DNA from: Sphingomonas sp. 37zxx
GTDB lineage: Bacteria; Pseudomonadota; Alphaproteobacteria; Sphingomonadales; Sphingomonadaceae
Assembly: GCF_000786205.1 (NCBI RefSeq)
Contig: NZ_JROH01000008.1
Coordinates: forward strand, 1-64,000
Direction: 5' to 3'
DNA: 64,000 nt
Position numbers and translations under genes: made by a program. Under the pieces are notes generated by a model. The model was not told the origin of the DNA. It saw only the letters and a program-made list of their open reading frames with translations, and ran no database searches. Positions 37,517 through 45,957 of the stretch are shown here, piece after piece. Position 1 is the stretch's first letter. Each line of letters opens with the position of its first letter.

Positions 37517-38322
37517 GCCGTCAGCAGGGCGCGAAGCTCGGCATCCTTGTCGCGCGGCGCTTCGACCCCAAAAAACAGCTCAAACGCCAACGCCGCCTGG
37601 CCGATCAGCATTTCCAGCCCGTCGATCGTCGCCAGCTCGCGCGCTCGCGCCGCCGCCAGCAATGGCGTCTCCAGCGGCGCATAGACGATGTCATAGACGA
37701 TCGCGTGATCGGGCAGTGGGTCGAGGTCGATGTCCAGCTTTGCCTGCCCCGCCATCCCCAACACGCTGGCATTGACCAGCAGATCGACCGGCGGCAGCGG
37801 CGTATCGAGCGGCACGATGTCGCCCTTCAGCTTGAAGGCCGCCAGCAGCCCCGCTCCTTTGAGCGGATTGCGCGCCATCAGCGTCACATGCGCAGCACCG
37901 ATCCGCGACAGCGCGAACAGGATCGCGCGCGCAGCTCCCCCCGATCCGACCAGCGCGACATGCGCGCCCACCAGATCGGTCGCCCCCAGTGGCGCATAGA
38001 AACCGGCAGCATCGGTATTGGTCGCGACCAGCGCGTCATCTTCGCTGCGAAATACCGTGTTCACCGCGCCGATCGACTGGCGCAGGCCAGCCGGATCGGG
38101 AAGATGATCAAGCGCGGCCTCCTTGTGCGGCAGCGTGACATTACATCCGCGCCAGTCGGGATCGGCGGCGCGCTCGGCGAAATAGCCCGCCAAATCGGTG
38201 CTTTCGACCCGATGCCGCGCATAACGAGCCTCGATCTCCAAGGCGTCGAGCCAGAAACCGTGGATGATCGGCGACTTCGAATGATCGATCGGATCGCCGA
38301 TCACCTCTGCATAGCTCGTCAT
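37513..38322 (-). CDS. aroE: Shikimate dehydrogenase
   Basis: This 269-residue NADP-dependent enzyme reduces 3-dehydroshikimate in the aromatic amino acid pathway. Seen: [35 protein letters not shown] (catalytic Lys), [13 protein letters not shown], and the [13 protein letters not shown]ossmann glycine box. The ATG at 38322 overlaps the maf stop by 4 bases. Confidence 0.93.
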   Translation of the reverse strand: MTSYAEVIGDPIDHSKSPIIHGFWLDALEIEARYARHRVESTDLAGYFAERAADPDWRGCNVTLPHKEAALDHLPDPAGLRQSIGAVNTVFRSEDDALVATNTDAAGFYAPLGATDLVGAHVALVGSGGAARAILFALSRIGAAHVTLMARNPLKGAGLLAAFKLKGDIVPLDTPLPPVDLLVNASVLGMAGQAKLDIDLDPLPDHAIVYDIVYAPLETPLLAAARARELATIDGLEMLIGQAALAFELFFGVEAPRDKDAELRALLTA

Positions 38323-38915
38323 GCCGTCAACACTCCTCGAACGCGCAGATAATCGACCAGCGGCAATAGCGGCAGGCCCAAAATGGTGAAATGATCGCCC
38401 TCGATGCGCGAGAAAAGCTGCACGCCAGGCCCTTCGATCCGGTAGCAACCGACACAGCCGGCGATCGCTGGCCATTCGGCATCGAGATAGGCTTCGATAA
38501 ACGCATCGGACAAGGGCCGCACCGTCAGCCGCGCGCGATCGACATGCCGCCACACCGGATGGCCGCGCTCGACGATCACCGCCGCCGAATATAGCGCATG
38601 CGTCGCACCGGCCATCCGCCGCAAATGGTAGGCGGCATCGGCGCGGTCCACCGGCTTGTCGAGCAACGTCCCGTCGGCAAGCTCGACCACCGAATCGCAA
38701 CCAAGCACCAGCCCCGCCCCCGCCAGCCGCGACACCTTGCTCGCCTTCAGCTCGGCAAGCGCATCGGCGGTATCGCGCGCCGACAGCCCTTGCGCGGCGA
38801 AGCTCGCCTTGGCGGCATCCTCATCGACCTGCGCCGCGACCGCCTCATGGGGTATGCCCGCAGCCGTCAACATCGCGCGCCGGCTCGCGCTCTGCGAAGC
38901 GAGGATCAGGGTCAT
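38319..38915 (-). CDS. Maf-like nucleoside triphosphate pyrophosphatase
   Basis: This 198-residue Maf-family protein starts MTLILASQSASRRAML, with LVLGCDSVVELADG in the middle and AGCVGCYRIEGPGVQLFSRIEGD near the end. Maf proteins hydrolyse non-canonical or modified nucleoside triphosphates and are linked to septum inhibition. The ATG at 38915 overlaps the ppsR stop by 4 bases. Confidence 0.92.
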   Translation of the reverse strand: MTLILASQSASRRAMLTAAGIPHEAVAAQVDEDAAKASFAAQGLSARDTADALAELKASKVSRLAGAGLVLGCDSVVELADGTLLDKPVDRADAAYHLRRMAGATHALYSAAVIVERGHPVWRHVDRARLTVRPLSDAFIEAYLDAEWPAIAGCVGCYRIEGPGVQLFSRIEGDHFTILGLPLLPLVDYLRVRGVLTA

Positions 38916-39733
38916 GCGTCGCGCTGCGCGGCGGCGCGTTCGTTGCACAGGGTAATAATCGCCGCTGCGGTTTCCTCAATCGAACGCCGGGTGACGTCAA
39001 TCACCGGCCAGCCATTATCGGCAAACATCCGCCGCGCGAACGCGACTTCGCGCGCCACCGCCTCCTGGTCGACATAAGCGGTCTCGGGTGCCTGGTTCAG
39101 CGACAGCAGCCGGTTGCGCCGCACCTGGATCAGCCGGTCGGCGCTGGTAGTCAGCCCGACGATCAGCGGGTTCTTCAAGCTGAACAGCTCGCGCGGCGGC
39201 GGGCTTTCGATCACGATCGGGATGTTAGCGGTCTTATAGCCGCGATTGGCGAGATAGATCGACGTCGGCGTCTTCGACGATCGCGAAACGCCGGCGAGCA
39301 GAATATCGGCCTCTTCCCAATCCTCGGCGGCGATGCCGTCGTCATGCGCGATCGTGAACTGGATGGCATCGACCCGCGCGAAATAGGCGGCGTCCAGGAT
39401 ATGCTGCCGCCCCGGCCGCGCCTTTGCCTCCTGCCCCAGCAAGCCCGACAGCGCATGGCTGACTCCGTCGAGCGGCGCGATCGCAGGCAAGCCCATCGCG
39501 CGGCATCGCGCCTCGAGCGTGCGGCGCACTTCCTTGTTCACCAGCGTGAAGATCACCAGCCCCGGATTCTGTGCGATTTCCTGCAAAATGCGTTCGAGAT
39601 GGGCTTCGCTCCGCACCATCGGCCAGAAATGCCGCAGCGTTTCGACATCGTCGAACTGCGCCAGCGCCGCCTTGGCGATGTTTTCCAGCGTCTCGCCGGT
39701 GGAGTCGGAAAGGAGGTGGAGGTGGAGCCGCAT
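38912..39733 (-). CDS. Pyruvate,water dikinase/PPDK regulatory kinase-phosphorylase (DUF299)
   Basis: This 273-residue protein has the DUF299/PpsR layout: LHLLSDSTGETLENIAKAAL at the N-terminus and a P-loop-like LAGVSRSSKTPTSIYLANRG near 150. It adds or removes phosphate on PEP synthase or PPDK to control gluconeogenesis. The ATG at 39733 is used; the upstream in-frame starts fall in the origin region and give an unnatural N-terminus. It is the last gene on the left side of the candidate oriC and reads away from it. Confidence 0.92.
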   Translation of the reverse strand: MRLHLHLLSDSTGETLENIAKAALAQFDDVETLRHFWPMVRSEAHLERILQEIAQNPGLVIFTLVNKEVRRTLEARCRAMGLPAIAPLDGVSHALSGLLGQEAKARPGRQHILDAAYFARVDAIQFTIAHDDGIAAEDWEEADILLAGVSRSSKTPTSIYLANRGYKTANIPIVIESPPPRELFSLKNPLIVGLTTSADRLIQVRRNRLLSLNQAPETAYVDQEAVAREVAFARRMFADNGWPVIDVTRRSIEETAAAIITLCNERAAAQRDA

Positions 39734-40021
39734 CACCGCTTGAACCGATCTGTGGATAACATGCGGACAGTGGCTAGCGTAACCCGGCCCCGCGGCCAAG
39801 CCGTGCAAAAGCGGGGGTTCGATCCCCAGTTCATCCACAATCCCTGCCGTGCCGCACCGATTTGTCCCCAAGCTGTGGAAAACGGGGACGGCTGACTCGA
39901 CTCATTGAGTCGGTGCGGCTCGCTGCCGGTCAAGCTGTTGGCAAAAACCGCATGACCGCTTAAGCCCCGTTATCCACGCGCCATCTTCCATCAACATCCT
40001 TTTTCAAGAATCTTCTTAAGT
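39734..40021. other. Candidate chromosomal replication origin (oriC)
   Basis: This 288-bp gap between ppsR and hemE matches the position of the origin known in Caulobacter crescentus, which is next to hemE. It holds DnaA box-like sites: TGTGGATAA at 39751 (perfect, minus strand), TCATCCACA at 39831, TGTGGAAAA at 39874 and TTATCCACG at 39970. A GANTC cluster (GACTCGACTCATTGAGTC, 39894-39911) and another GANTC at 40008 are CcrM methylation sites. A short AT-rich patch (39989-40024) at the hemE edge could be the unwinding element. Genes on both sides read away from it, and parS/parAB lie 6-9 kb to the right. Confidence 0.72.
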
Positions 40022-41098
40022 ATGAAGGAAGGCAGACCGAATCCCGTGCAGACCCCCGTCACGATCAAAAAGCCCCTCCTCGCGACCTTGCTCGGCGAGA
40101 AACAGTCGGTTGCCCCCGTGTGGCTCATGCGACAGGCGGGCCGCTATCTGCCCGAATATCGCGCGCTTCGGGCCGAAAAGGGGGGATTTCTGGCATTGGC
40201 GATGGACCCGCCGTCAGCCGCCGAGATCACGATTCAGCCGATCCGCCGCTTCGGCTTCGATGGCGCGATCCTGTTTTCGGACATTCTGACGGTGCCGATG
40301 GCGCTCGGCCAGGACCTCTGGTTCGAAACCGGCGAAGGGCCGCGCCTTGCCCCCACCGCCGACGATCATGCCGCGATCGAAGCGCTGGTGCCGCCCAGCG
40401 AAGACGTGCTGGCCCCGGTCTATGAAACGGTGCGCCAGGTCGCGGCGATGCTGCCACCCGAAACCACCTTCCTGGGCTTCGCTGGAAGCCCGTGGACGGT
40501 CGCGACGTACATGATCGCAGGCCAAGGCTCGAAGGATCAGCATAAGGCCAGAAGGCTGGCTTACGGCGATCCTGTGGCCATGCAGCTATTGATCGATCGA
40601 ATCATCGCGGTGACGATCGACTATCTGGCCAAACAGCACGAAGCCGGGGTCGCAGCGGTGCAGTTGTTCGACAGCTGGGCTGGCAGCCTTTCACCGGCGC
40701 AGTTCGAACGCTGGGTGATCGCGCCCAATGCAGCGATCGTGGCGGGGCTGCGGTCACGCTGCCCCAACCTTATCATCATCGGCTTTCCCAAGGGGGCAGG
40801 GGGCAAGCTTGCCGCCTATGCCCGCGAAACCGGGGTCGATGCGATGGGTATCGACGAAACCGTCGATCCGGTCTGGGCCAATCGCGAACTGCCCGCCGAC
40901 ATGCCGGTGCAGGGCAATCTCGACCCGCTGGCGCTGATCGCCGGCGGCGCGGCGCTCGACGCGGCGATCGATCACATCCTGGATGCGTTCGCCGATCGCC
41001 CGCATGTGTTCAACCTGGGGCATGGCATCCTGCCCGACACGCCGATCGCGCATGTCGAGCAATTGCTGGCGCGCGTTCGCGGTAGTGTCGCGCGATGA
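40022..41098 (+). CDS. hemE: Uroporphyrinogen decarboxylase
   Basis: This 358-residue enzyme makes coproporphyrinogen III in heme synthesis. It has the N-terminal substrate-binding signature PVWLMRQAGRYLPEYRALR, FSDILTVPMALG (catalytic Asp), and FAGSPWTVATYMIAGQGSK. The ATG at 40022 is directly at the edge of the origin region; a GTG at 40046 is an alternative start. hemJ follows with a 4-base overlap. Confidence 0.95.
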   Translation: MKEGRPNPVQTPVTIKKPLLATLLGEKQSVAPVWLMRQAGRYLPEYRALRAEKGGFLALAMDPPSAAEITIQPIRRFGFDGAILFSDILTVPMALGQDLWFETGEGPRLAPTADDHAAIEALVPPSEDVLAPVYETVRQVAAMLPPETTFLGFAGSPWTVATYMIAGQGSKDQHKARRLAYGDPVAMQLLIDRIIAVTIDYLAKQHEAGVAAVQLFDSWAGSLSPAQFERWVIAPNAAIVAGLRSRCPNLIIIGFPKGAGGKLAAYARETGVDAMGIDETVDPVWANRELPADMPVQGNLDPLALIAGGAALDAAIDHILDAFADRPHVFNLGHGILPDTPIAHVEQLLARVRGSVAR

Positions 41099-41550
41099 CC
41101 GGCTTTCTGGGCCAGGCCTATCCGTGGATGAAGGCGGCGCATCTGATCTTCGTCATCTTCTGGATGGCGGGGCTGTTCATCCTGCCGCGCTATCTGGTCC
41201 ATCACCAGGAAGGGCTGGCAATCGCCGGTGAACCCGAACGCTGGATCGCGCGCGAAGCAAAGCTGCGAAAGATCATCCTGACCCCTGCCTTGGTGGTCGT
41301 CTGGGTACTGGGGCTGCTGCTCGCCGCCAATCTGGGGCTGTTCGCGGGAGAAACCGGGCTGGGCTGGTTGCATGCCAAGCTGCTGCTGGTAACGCTTTTG
41401 TCGGGCTATCATGGCTGGGCAGTGGGCTATAGCCGCAAGCTGGCGGCAGGGCATCCGACGCTTGCCGACCGGCAGTTGCGGATGCTCAACGAAGTGCCCG
41501 CGATCGCCGTAACGCTGATCGTCATTCTGGCGATCGTCAAACCTTTCTGA
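41095..41550 (+). CDS. hemJ: Protoporphyrinogen IX oxidase HemJ
   Basis: This 151-residue membrane protein has four to five helices: WMKAAHLIFVIFWMAGLFILPRYL with the conserved His of HemJ, KIILTPALVVVWVLGLLLA, and WLHAKLLLVTLLSGYHGW with the second conserved histidine-rich region. HemJ replaces HemG/HemY as protoporphyrinogen oxidase in many alphaproteobacteria. It overlaps hemE by 4 bases. Confidence 0.93.
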   Translation: MTGFLGQAYPWMKAAHLIFVIFWMAGLFILPRYLVHHQEGLAIAGEPERWIAREAKLRKIILTPALVVVWVLGLLLAANLGLFAGETGLGWLHAKLLLVTLLSGYHGWAVGYSRKLAAGHPTLADRQLRMLNEVPAIAVTLIVILAIVKPF

Positions 41551-41565
41551 TCAAGGCGATCCGGT

Positions 41566-41976
41566 ATGTTGTTTCCCCTTCTAGCGCTCACCCTGGGAGC
41601 GGCTGCCCCCATGCCAACAGCGCAGGATGCACAGACCGCTGACGTCATCTGCGTCGCGGTATTCGGGGCGATCGCCAATACCGTGCCTGAGCCGCAACGC
41701 GCCGGCGTACTTGCCGGAACGATGTATTATGTTGGTCGGATCGACGCGCGCGATCCCGCGCTCGATCTGCAAAAGGCGATATTGGCGGTGTTGCCGTCGG
41801 AGGAATCGGGGCTGAACGCCTTTGTTAAGGAACATACCGGCCGCTGCGGCAGCCAGTTGCAGGACAATGTCAGGCGGCTGGCGTCGGTGGGCGGCGCGGT
41901 GCAGGCGCGCGCCAAGGCCGATGCTACCAAGGCTGACGGCGCCAAGCCCAGTGATGCCGCGCCGCAAGGCCGCTGA
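41566..41976 (+). CDS. Hypothetical exported protein
   Basis: This 136-residue protein has a short signal peptide (LFPLLALTLGAAAPMPTAQ), two cysteines (VICVAVF and RCGSQL), a helical core and an Ala/Lys/Asp-rich tail (QARAKADATKADGAK). I do not recognise a family. It follows hemJ by 15 bases and may be in the same operon. Conserved only by position is a guess; I cannot test it. Confidence 0.6.
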   Translation: MLFPLLALTLGAAAPMPTAQDAQTADVICVAVFGAIANTVPEPQRAGVLAGTMYYVGRIDARDPALDLQKAILAVLPSEESGLNAFVKEHTGRCGSQLQDNVRRLASVGGAVQARAKADATKADGAKPSDAAPQGR

Positions 41977-42173
41977 GCCCCTGCCAATTGGCGATCTGCC
42001 GATCCGACTTGACTTGATTTCCCCGCGAACCTAATCGAGAGGCCTGTAACCGGCGGCGCACCCGCGCTTGCCGGTGACTGTCTCCCTCCAGCCTCGCCCG
42101 TGTGCCGAACCCTTTGCGTTCCGCCGATCGACGCTACCCCAAGCTTTCCTGCCCAGACCGGACACCTCAGCGC

Positions 42174-43430
42174 ATGCATCTCAAGGACCTCAAGAAAAAA
42201 CCGCCTTCGGAACTCGTCGAAATGGCCGAAGGGCTGGGGATTGAGGGCGCGTCGACGATGCGCAAGCAAGACCTGATGTTCGCGATCCTGAAGGTGCAGG
42301 CCGAACAGGGCGAGATGATCATGGGCGTCGGCACGATCGAAGTGCTGCCCGATGGCTTCGGTTTCCTGCGCAGCCCCGAGGCGAGCTATCTTGCCGGCCC
42401 CGACGACATCTATGTCTCGCCCAACCAGGTTCGCAAAATGGGCCTGCGCACCGGCGATACCGTCGAAGGCGAAATCCGCGGTCCCAAGGACGGCGAACGC
42501 TATTTCGCGCTGACGCGGCTGGTGTCGGTCAATTTCGACGATCCCGACGTCGTCCGCCACCGCGTCAATTTCGACAATCTGACGCCGCTCTATCCCGACG
42601 AGAAGCTGACGCTCGATCCCGCTGACCCCACGGTCAAGGACAAATCGGCGCGCGTCATCGACATCATCTCACCGCAGGGCAAGGGGCAGCGCGCCCTGAT
42701 CGTCGCCCCGCCGCGCGTCGGCAAGACCGTGCTGCTGCAGAACATCGCGCGCGCGATCACCGACAACCACCCCGAGGTGTTCCTGATCGTCCTGCTGATC
42801 GACGAGCGGCCCGAGGAAGTCACCGACATGCAGCGCAGCGTGAAGGGCGAGGTTATCAGCTCGACCTTCGACGAACCCGCGCAGCGCCACGTCCAGGTGT
42901 CGGAAATGGTGATCGAAAAGGCCAAGCGCCTGGTCGAGCACAAAAAGGATGTGGTGATCCTGCTCGATTCGATCACCCGCCTCGGCCGCGCTTACAACAC
43001 CGTGGTGCCGTCATCGGGCAAGGTGCTGACCGGCGGTGTCGACGCCAACGCGCTCCAGCGCCCCAAGCGCTTCTTCGGCGCCGCGCGCAATATCGAGGAG
43101 GGCGGCTCGCTCTCGATCATCGCCACCGCGCTGATCGACACTGGCAGCCGCATGGACGAAGTGATCTTCGAAGAGTTCAAGGGCACCGGCAACTCCGAAA
43201 TCGTCCTCGACCGCAAGGTCGCCGACAAGCGCATCTTCCCTGCGCTCGACGTCGGCAAATCGGGCACGCGCAAGGAAGAGCTGCTGGTCGACAAGGGCAA
43301 GCTCAGCAAGATGTGGGTGCTTCGCCGAATCCTCATGCAGATGGGCACCATCGATTCAATGGAGTTCCTGCTCGACAAGATGAAGGATTCAAAGACCAAC
43401 GAAGATTTCTTCGACAGCATGAATCAATAG
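42174..43430 (+). CDS. rho: Transcription termination factor Rho
   Basis: This 418-residue RNA-DNA helicase ends transcription at Rho-dependent sites. It has the N-terminal RNA-binding domain ([29 protein letters not shown] [13 protein letters not shown]), Walker A APPRVGKT near 180 and [20 protein letters not shown]. The ATG at 42174 gives the usual N-terminus; the frame is open to 42102. It lies between the hem genes and mnmE, as in other alphaproteobacterial origin regions. Confidence 0.95.
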   Translation: MHLKDLKKKPPSELVEMAEGLGIEGASTMRKQDLMFAILKVQAEQGEMIMGVGTIEVLPDGFGFLRSPEASYLAGPDDIYVSPNQVRKMGLRTGDTVEGEIRGPKDGERYFALTRLVSVNFDDPDVVRHRVNFDNLTPLYPDEKLTLDPADPTVKDKSARVIDIISPQGKGQRALIVAPPRVGKTVLLQNIARAITDNHPEVFLIVLLIDERPEEVTDMQRSVKGEVISSTFDEPAQRHVQVSEMVIEKAKRLVEHKKDVVILLDSITRLGRAYNTVVPSSGKVLTGGVDANALQRPKRFFGAARNIEEGGSLSIIATALIDTGSRMDEVIFEEFKGTGNSEIVLDRKVADKRIFPALDVGKSGTRKEELLVDKGKLSKMWVLRRILMQMGTIDSMEFLLDKMKDSKTNEDFFDSMNQ

Positions 43431-43513
43431 CCGAGTGCGGCCCGAAATAGCGTCGCTATTTCAGGACTCGCACCGGCTCGGCCGGCGGTGCCGAAGGCAA
43501 CCGACCGACGTCA

Positions 43514-43563
43514 GCACGGGCTTTGCCCGTGCAGTAAGCTCCCCTCCCTGCAAGGGAGGGGAG
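43514..43563. terminator. Two tandem hairpins between convergent rho and hydrolase genes
   Basis: GCACGGGC-TTT-GCCCGTGC (43514-43532, 8-bp stem) and CTCCCCTCCC-TGCAA-GGGAGGGGAG (43539-43563, 10-bp stem) are both perfect. They lie between rho and the convergent dienelactone hydrolase gene and probably block read-through from both sides. The second hairpin belongs to the CTCCCCTCCC repeat type also found inside leuS at 53437-53535. Confidence 0.65.
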
Positions 43564-43568
43564 AATTC

Positions 43569-44267
43569 CTACCCCAGATGCTCGGCGAAAAACGCCATCG
43601 TCCGCGCATCGGCCAGGTCAGCCGCCTCGGGCGACCGCCGATTGCCCATCTCGGCCGCGAAACCGTGATCTTCGCCGGCATAGTCATGCAGCGTCACCTT
43701 GGGATGGTCATCCAGCCCCTCGTGCATCTTGGCCTGCGTCTCCGGGCCGACGAAGTGATCGTCCTTGGGGATGTGCAGCATCACCGGTTTGGCGATTGCA
43801 TTCGCTTCGCCCAACAGCCCGTCGACCCCCACCGCATAATAGCCGACACTCGCATCGGCATCGGTGCGCGCGGCGGTCATGAATGCCAGGCGTCCACCCA
43901 GGCAATATCCGACAACGCCAACCTTGCCGCCTTCGGCCAGATGGCTGCGCGCGGTGCGGATCGTCGCTTCGATGTCGGCGATGCCCTTGTCCTGGTCGAA
44001 CTTGCCCATCAGCCCCAGTGCCTGTCGCATTTCGGCCTCGACATCGGGATTAAGCTCGATGCCGGCTTCGAGCCGCCAGAACAGATCGGGCGCGATCGCC
44101 AGATAGCCTTGGCTCGCCAGCTTGTCGCATTTCTGGCGGATGCCGGGATTTACGCCAAAGATTTCCTGGATCACGATGATCGCGGCGCGTGCGGTGCCTT
44201 CGGGTTCGGCGACATAGGCGGCGAAACTGCCGCTATCGTCGAGGGCGGGTATCGAAATGTCGGCCAT
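43569..44267 (-). CDS. Dienelactone hydrolase family protein
   Basis: This 232-residue alpha/beta hydrolase has the dienelactone hydrolase nucleophile elbow GVVGYCLGGRL (Cys in place of Ser), the Asp in IPKDDHFVGPET and a His in YAGEDHGFAAEM. The family opens dienelactone rings or acts on small esters. The substrate is unknown. It is convergent with rho. Confidence 0.9.
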   Translation of the reverse strand: MADISIPALDDSGSFAAYVAEPEGTARAAIIVIQEIFGVNPGIRQKCDKLASQGYLAIAPDLFWRLEAGIELNPDVEAEMRQALGLMGKFDQDKGIADIEATIRTARSHLAEGGKVGVVGYCLGGRLAFMTAARTDADASVGYYAVGVDGLLGEANAIAKPVMLHIPKDDHFVGPETQAKMHEGLDDHPKVTLHDYAGEDHGFAAEMGNRRSPEAADLADARTMAFFAEHLG

Positions 44268-44372
44268 ACGAACTCCTGAAATGATGCAGTCTGATCCGGC
44301 GATAGGCGGATGCCAGTCTATCGCCTAGAACGGTCTTGCGACGTTGTCGTTGCGAAGCTGGAGACTGTGCCG

Positions 44373-44606
44373 ATGAAGATCAATGTCGAGGTCGATTGTA
44401 CGCCAGAGGAAGCCCGCCGTGCGATGGGCCTGCCCGATTTCACGCCGGTGCATGAACGCTATGTCGCGATGATGGTCGAAACCGTCGACAAGGGCGTCAG
44501 CCCCGAAGTGCTCGAATCGATGATGCGCAGCTGGGCACCGATGGGCGAGGCCGGGCTGAACTTCTGGCGGCAGATGTTCGATATCTCGGGCAAGCGGCCT
44601 GAATAA
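44373..44606 (+). CDS. Small conserved alphaproteobacterial protein (DUF6489-like)
   Basis: This 77-residue protein (MKINVEVDCTPEEARRAMG, then SPEVLESMMRSWAPMGEAGL) looks like the small DUF6489-type proteins that precede mnmE in alphaproteobacteria. The CTGGAGA ribosome site lies just before the ATG at 44373; an open frame reaches back to 44310. It stops one base before the mnmE ATG, so coupled translation is likely. The function is unknown and the family name is from memory. Confidence 0.65.
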   Translation: MKINVEVDCTPEEARRAMGLPDFTPVHERYVAMMVETVDKGVSPEVLESMMRSWAPMGEAGLNFWRQMFDISGKRPE

Positions 44607-44607
44607 C

Positions 44608-45903
44608 ATGGATACCATCTATGCGGTGTCGAGCGGCCATCCGCCCGCCGCCATCGCGGTGCTGCGCGTGAGCGGCCCCGATGCCTTTGCGATCGTCGAG
44701 GCGCTGGCAGGGTCCCTGCCGCCGCCGCGCGCCGCCAGATTGCGCTCGCTGCGCGATCCGGCCGGCGGCTCCTTGCTCGATCAGGCGATCATCCTGGTGT
44801 TTCCGGGGCCGGCCACCGCCACCGGCGAGGATCTGGTCGAACTGCATCTGCATGGGGGCAGGGCGGTGGTGCGCGCGGTCGAGGATGCACTTGCCGCCGA
44901 TCCGCGCAGCCGTGCCGCCGAAGCCGGCGAATTCACCCGCCGCGCCTTGCTACATGGCCGGATCGACCTGACCCAAGCCGAGGGGCTGGCCGATCTGCTC
45001 GCCGCCGAAACCGAGATGCAGCGCCGCGCAGCCATCACCGCCAGTGGCGGCATGTTGCGCCGCACCATCGACGAACTGGCAACGGGCTTGCTTATGCTTT
45101 CGGCGCAGGCCGAAGCATTGCTCGACTTTTCCGACGAAGCCGATGTCGCCGACGATGAATCGGCAACCGCCCGTTTGCGAGACGGCATCGGCGATCTAGC
45201 AGGCGTGCTGCGAACATTATTGGCAGCGCCGACGGTCGATCGACTGCGTGACGGGTTCGACGTCGTGCTCGCAGGGCCACCCAATGCCGGTAAGTCGACC
45301 CTGATCAATGCGCTGGCGAAACGCGAAGTAGCGATTGTCTCGGACATCCCCGGCACCACTCGCGATCGGATCGAAGCGCATGTGAACGTGGGCGGCTATG
45401 CCATCCGTCTGTCGGATACGGCGGGCCTCGCCGACGAAACCGATGATGTGATCGAGCGGATCGGCATCGAACGATCTCACGCGGCGATGGCACAGGCCGA
45501 TCTGGTGTTGTGGCTAGGAGATGCCGAGATGCCGGTCGAAGATGCCCAGCGCGGGTTGGCGCTGCATCCGCGCTGCGACGTTGCCGGCCGCGAAGCTGTG
45601 CCAGTTGGGCGGCTAGCGGTATCGGCGCGGAGCGGGGCGGGGATTGCCGATCTTTGGCAAGCGATCATCGACCGGCTGGCAATGCTGGCACCTCCCGTCG
45701 ACACTGCCGCCCTCAACCGGCGGCAGCACGAACTGTTGACCATCGCATGCGACGCGCTTGATGCGGCACGTAGCGAGGCTGAGTTGCTGCTGGTCGCCGA
45801 ACATCTCCGCCTCGCGCGCAACGCCTTTGATCGCATCACCGGTCGCGCCGATGTCGAGGCGATGCTCGACCAGCTTTTCGGACGATTCTGCATCGGTAAA
45901 TGA
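44608..45903 (+). CDS. mnmE: tRNA modification GTPase MnmE
   Basis: This 431-residue GTPase, with MnmG, adds the carboxymethylaminomethyl group at the U34 wobble position. The N-terminal part (MDTIYAVSSGHPPAAIAVLR) and the C-terminal FGRFCIGK are both family marks. The G-domain has G1 GPPNAGKST and G3 LSDTAGLADE. The usual G4 NKxD is absent: the aligned stretch reads ALHPRCDVAG. The last codon (TGA) is one base before the parS site at 45904. Confidence 0.93.
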   Translation: MDTIYAVSSGHPPAAIAVLRVSGPDAFAIVEALAGSLPPPRAARLRSLRDPAGGSLLDQAIILVFPGPATATGEDLVELHLHGGRAVVRAVEDALAADPRSRAAEAGEFTRRALLHGRIDLTQAEGLADLLAAETEMQRRAAITASGGMLRRTIDELATGLLMLSAQAEALLDFSDEADVADDESATARLRDGIGDLAGVLRTLLAAPTVDRLRDGFDVVLAGPPNAGKSTLINALAKREVAIVSDIPGTTRDRIEAHVNVGGYAIRLSDTAGLADETDDVIERIGIERSHAAMAQADLVLWLGDAEMPVEDAQRGLALHPRCDVAGREAVPVGRLAVSARSGAGIADLWQAIIDRLAMLAPPVDTAALNRRQHELLTIACDALDAARSEAELLLVAEHLRLARNAFDRITGRADVEAMLDQLFGRFCIGK

Positions 45904-45919
45904 TGTTCCACGTGGAACA
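45904..45919. promoter_or_regulatory. parS site
   Basis: TGTTCCACGTGGAACA is a perfect 16-bp palindrome and matches the bacterial parS consensus bound by ParB. It lies in the 54-bp gap between mnmE and mnmG, 5.9 kb from the candidate oriC and 3.3 kb from parB. Confidence 0.92.
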
Positions 45920-45957
45920 GCTTTGACGGTGGCGCATCGGGGTTCTAATCATCGGTC

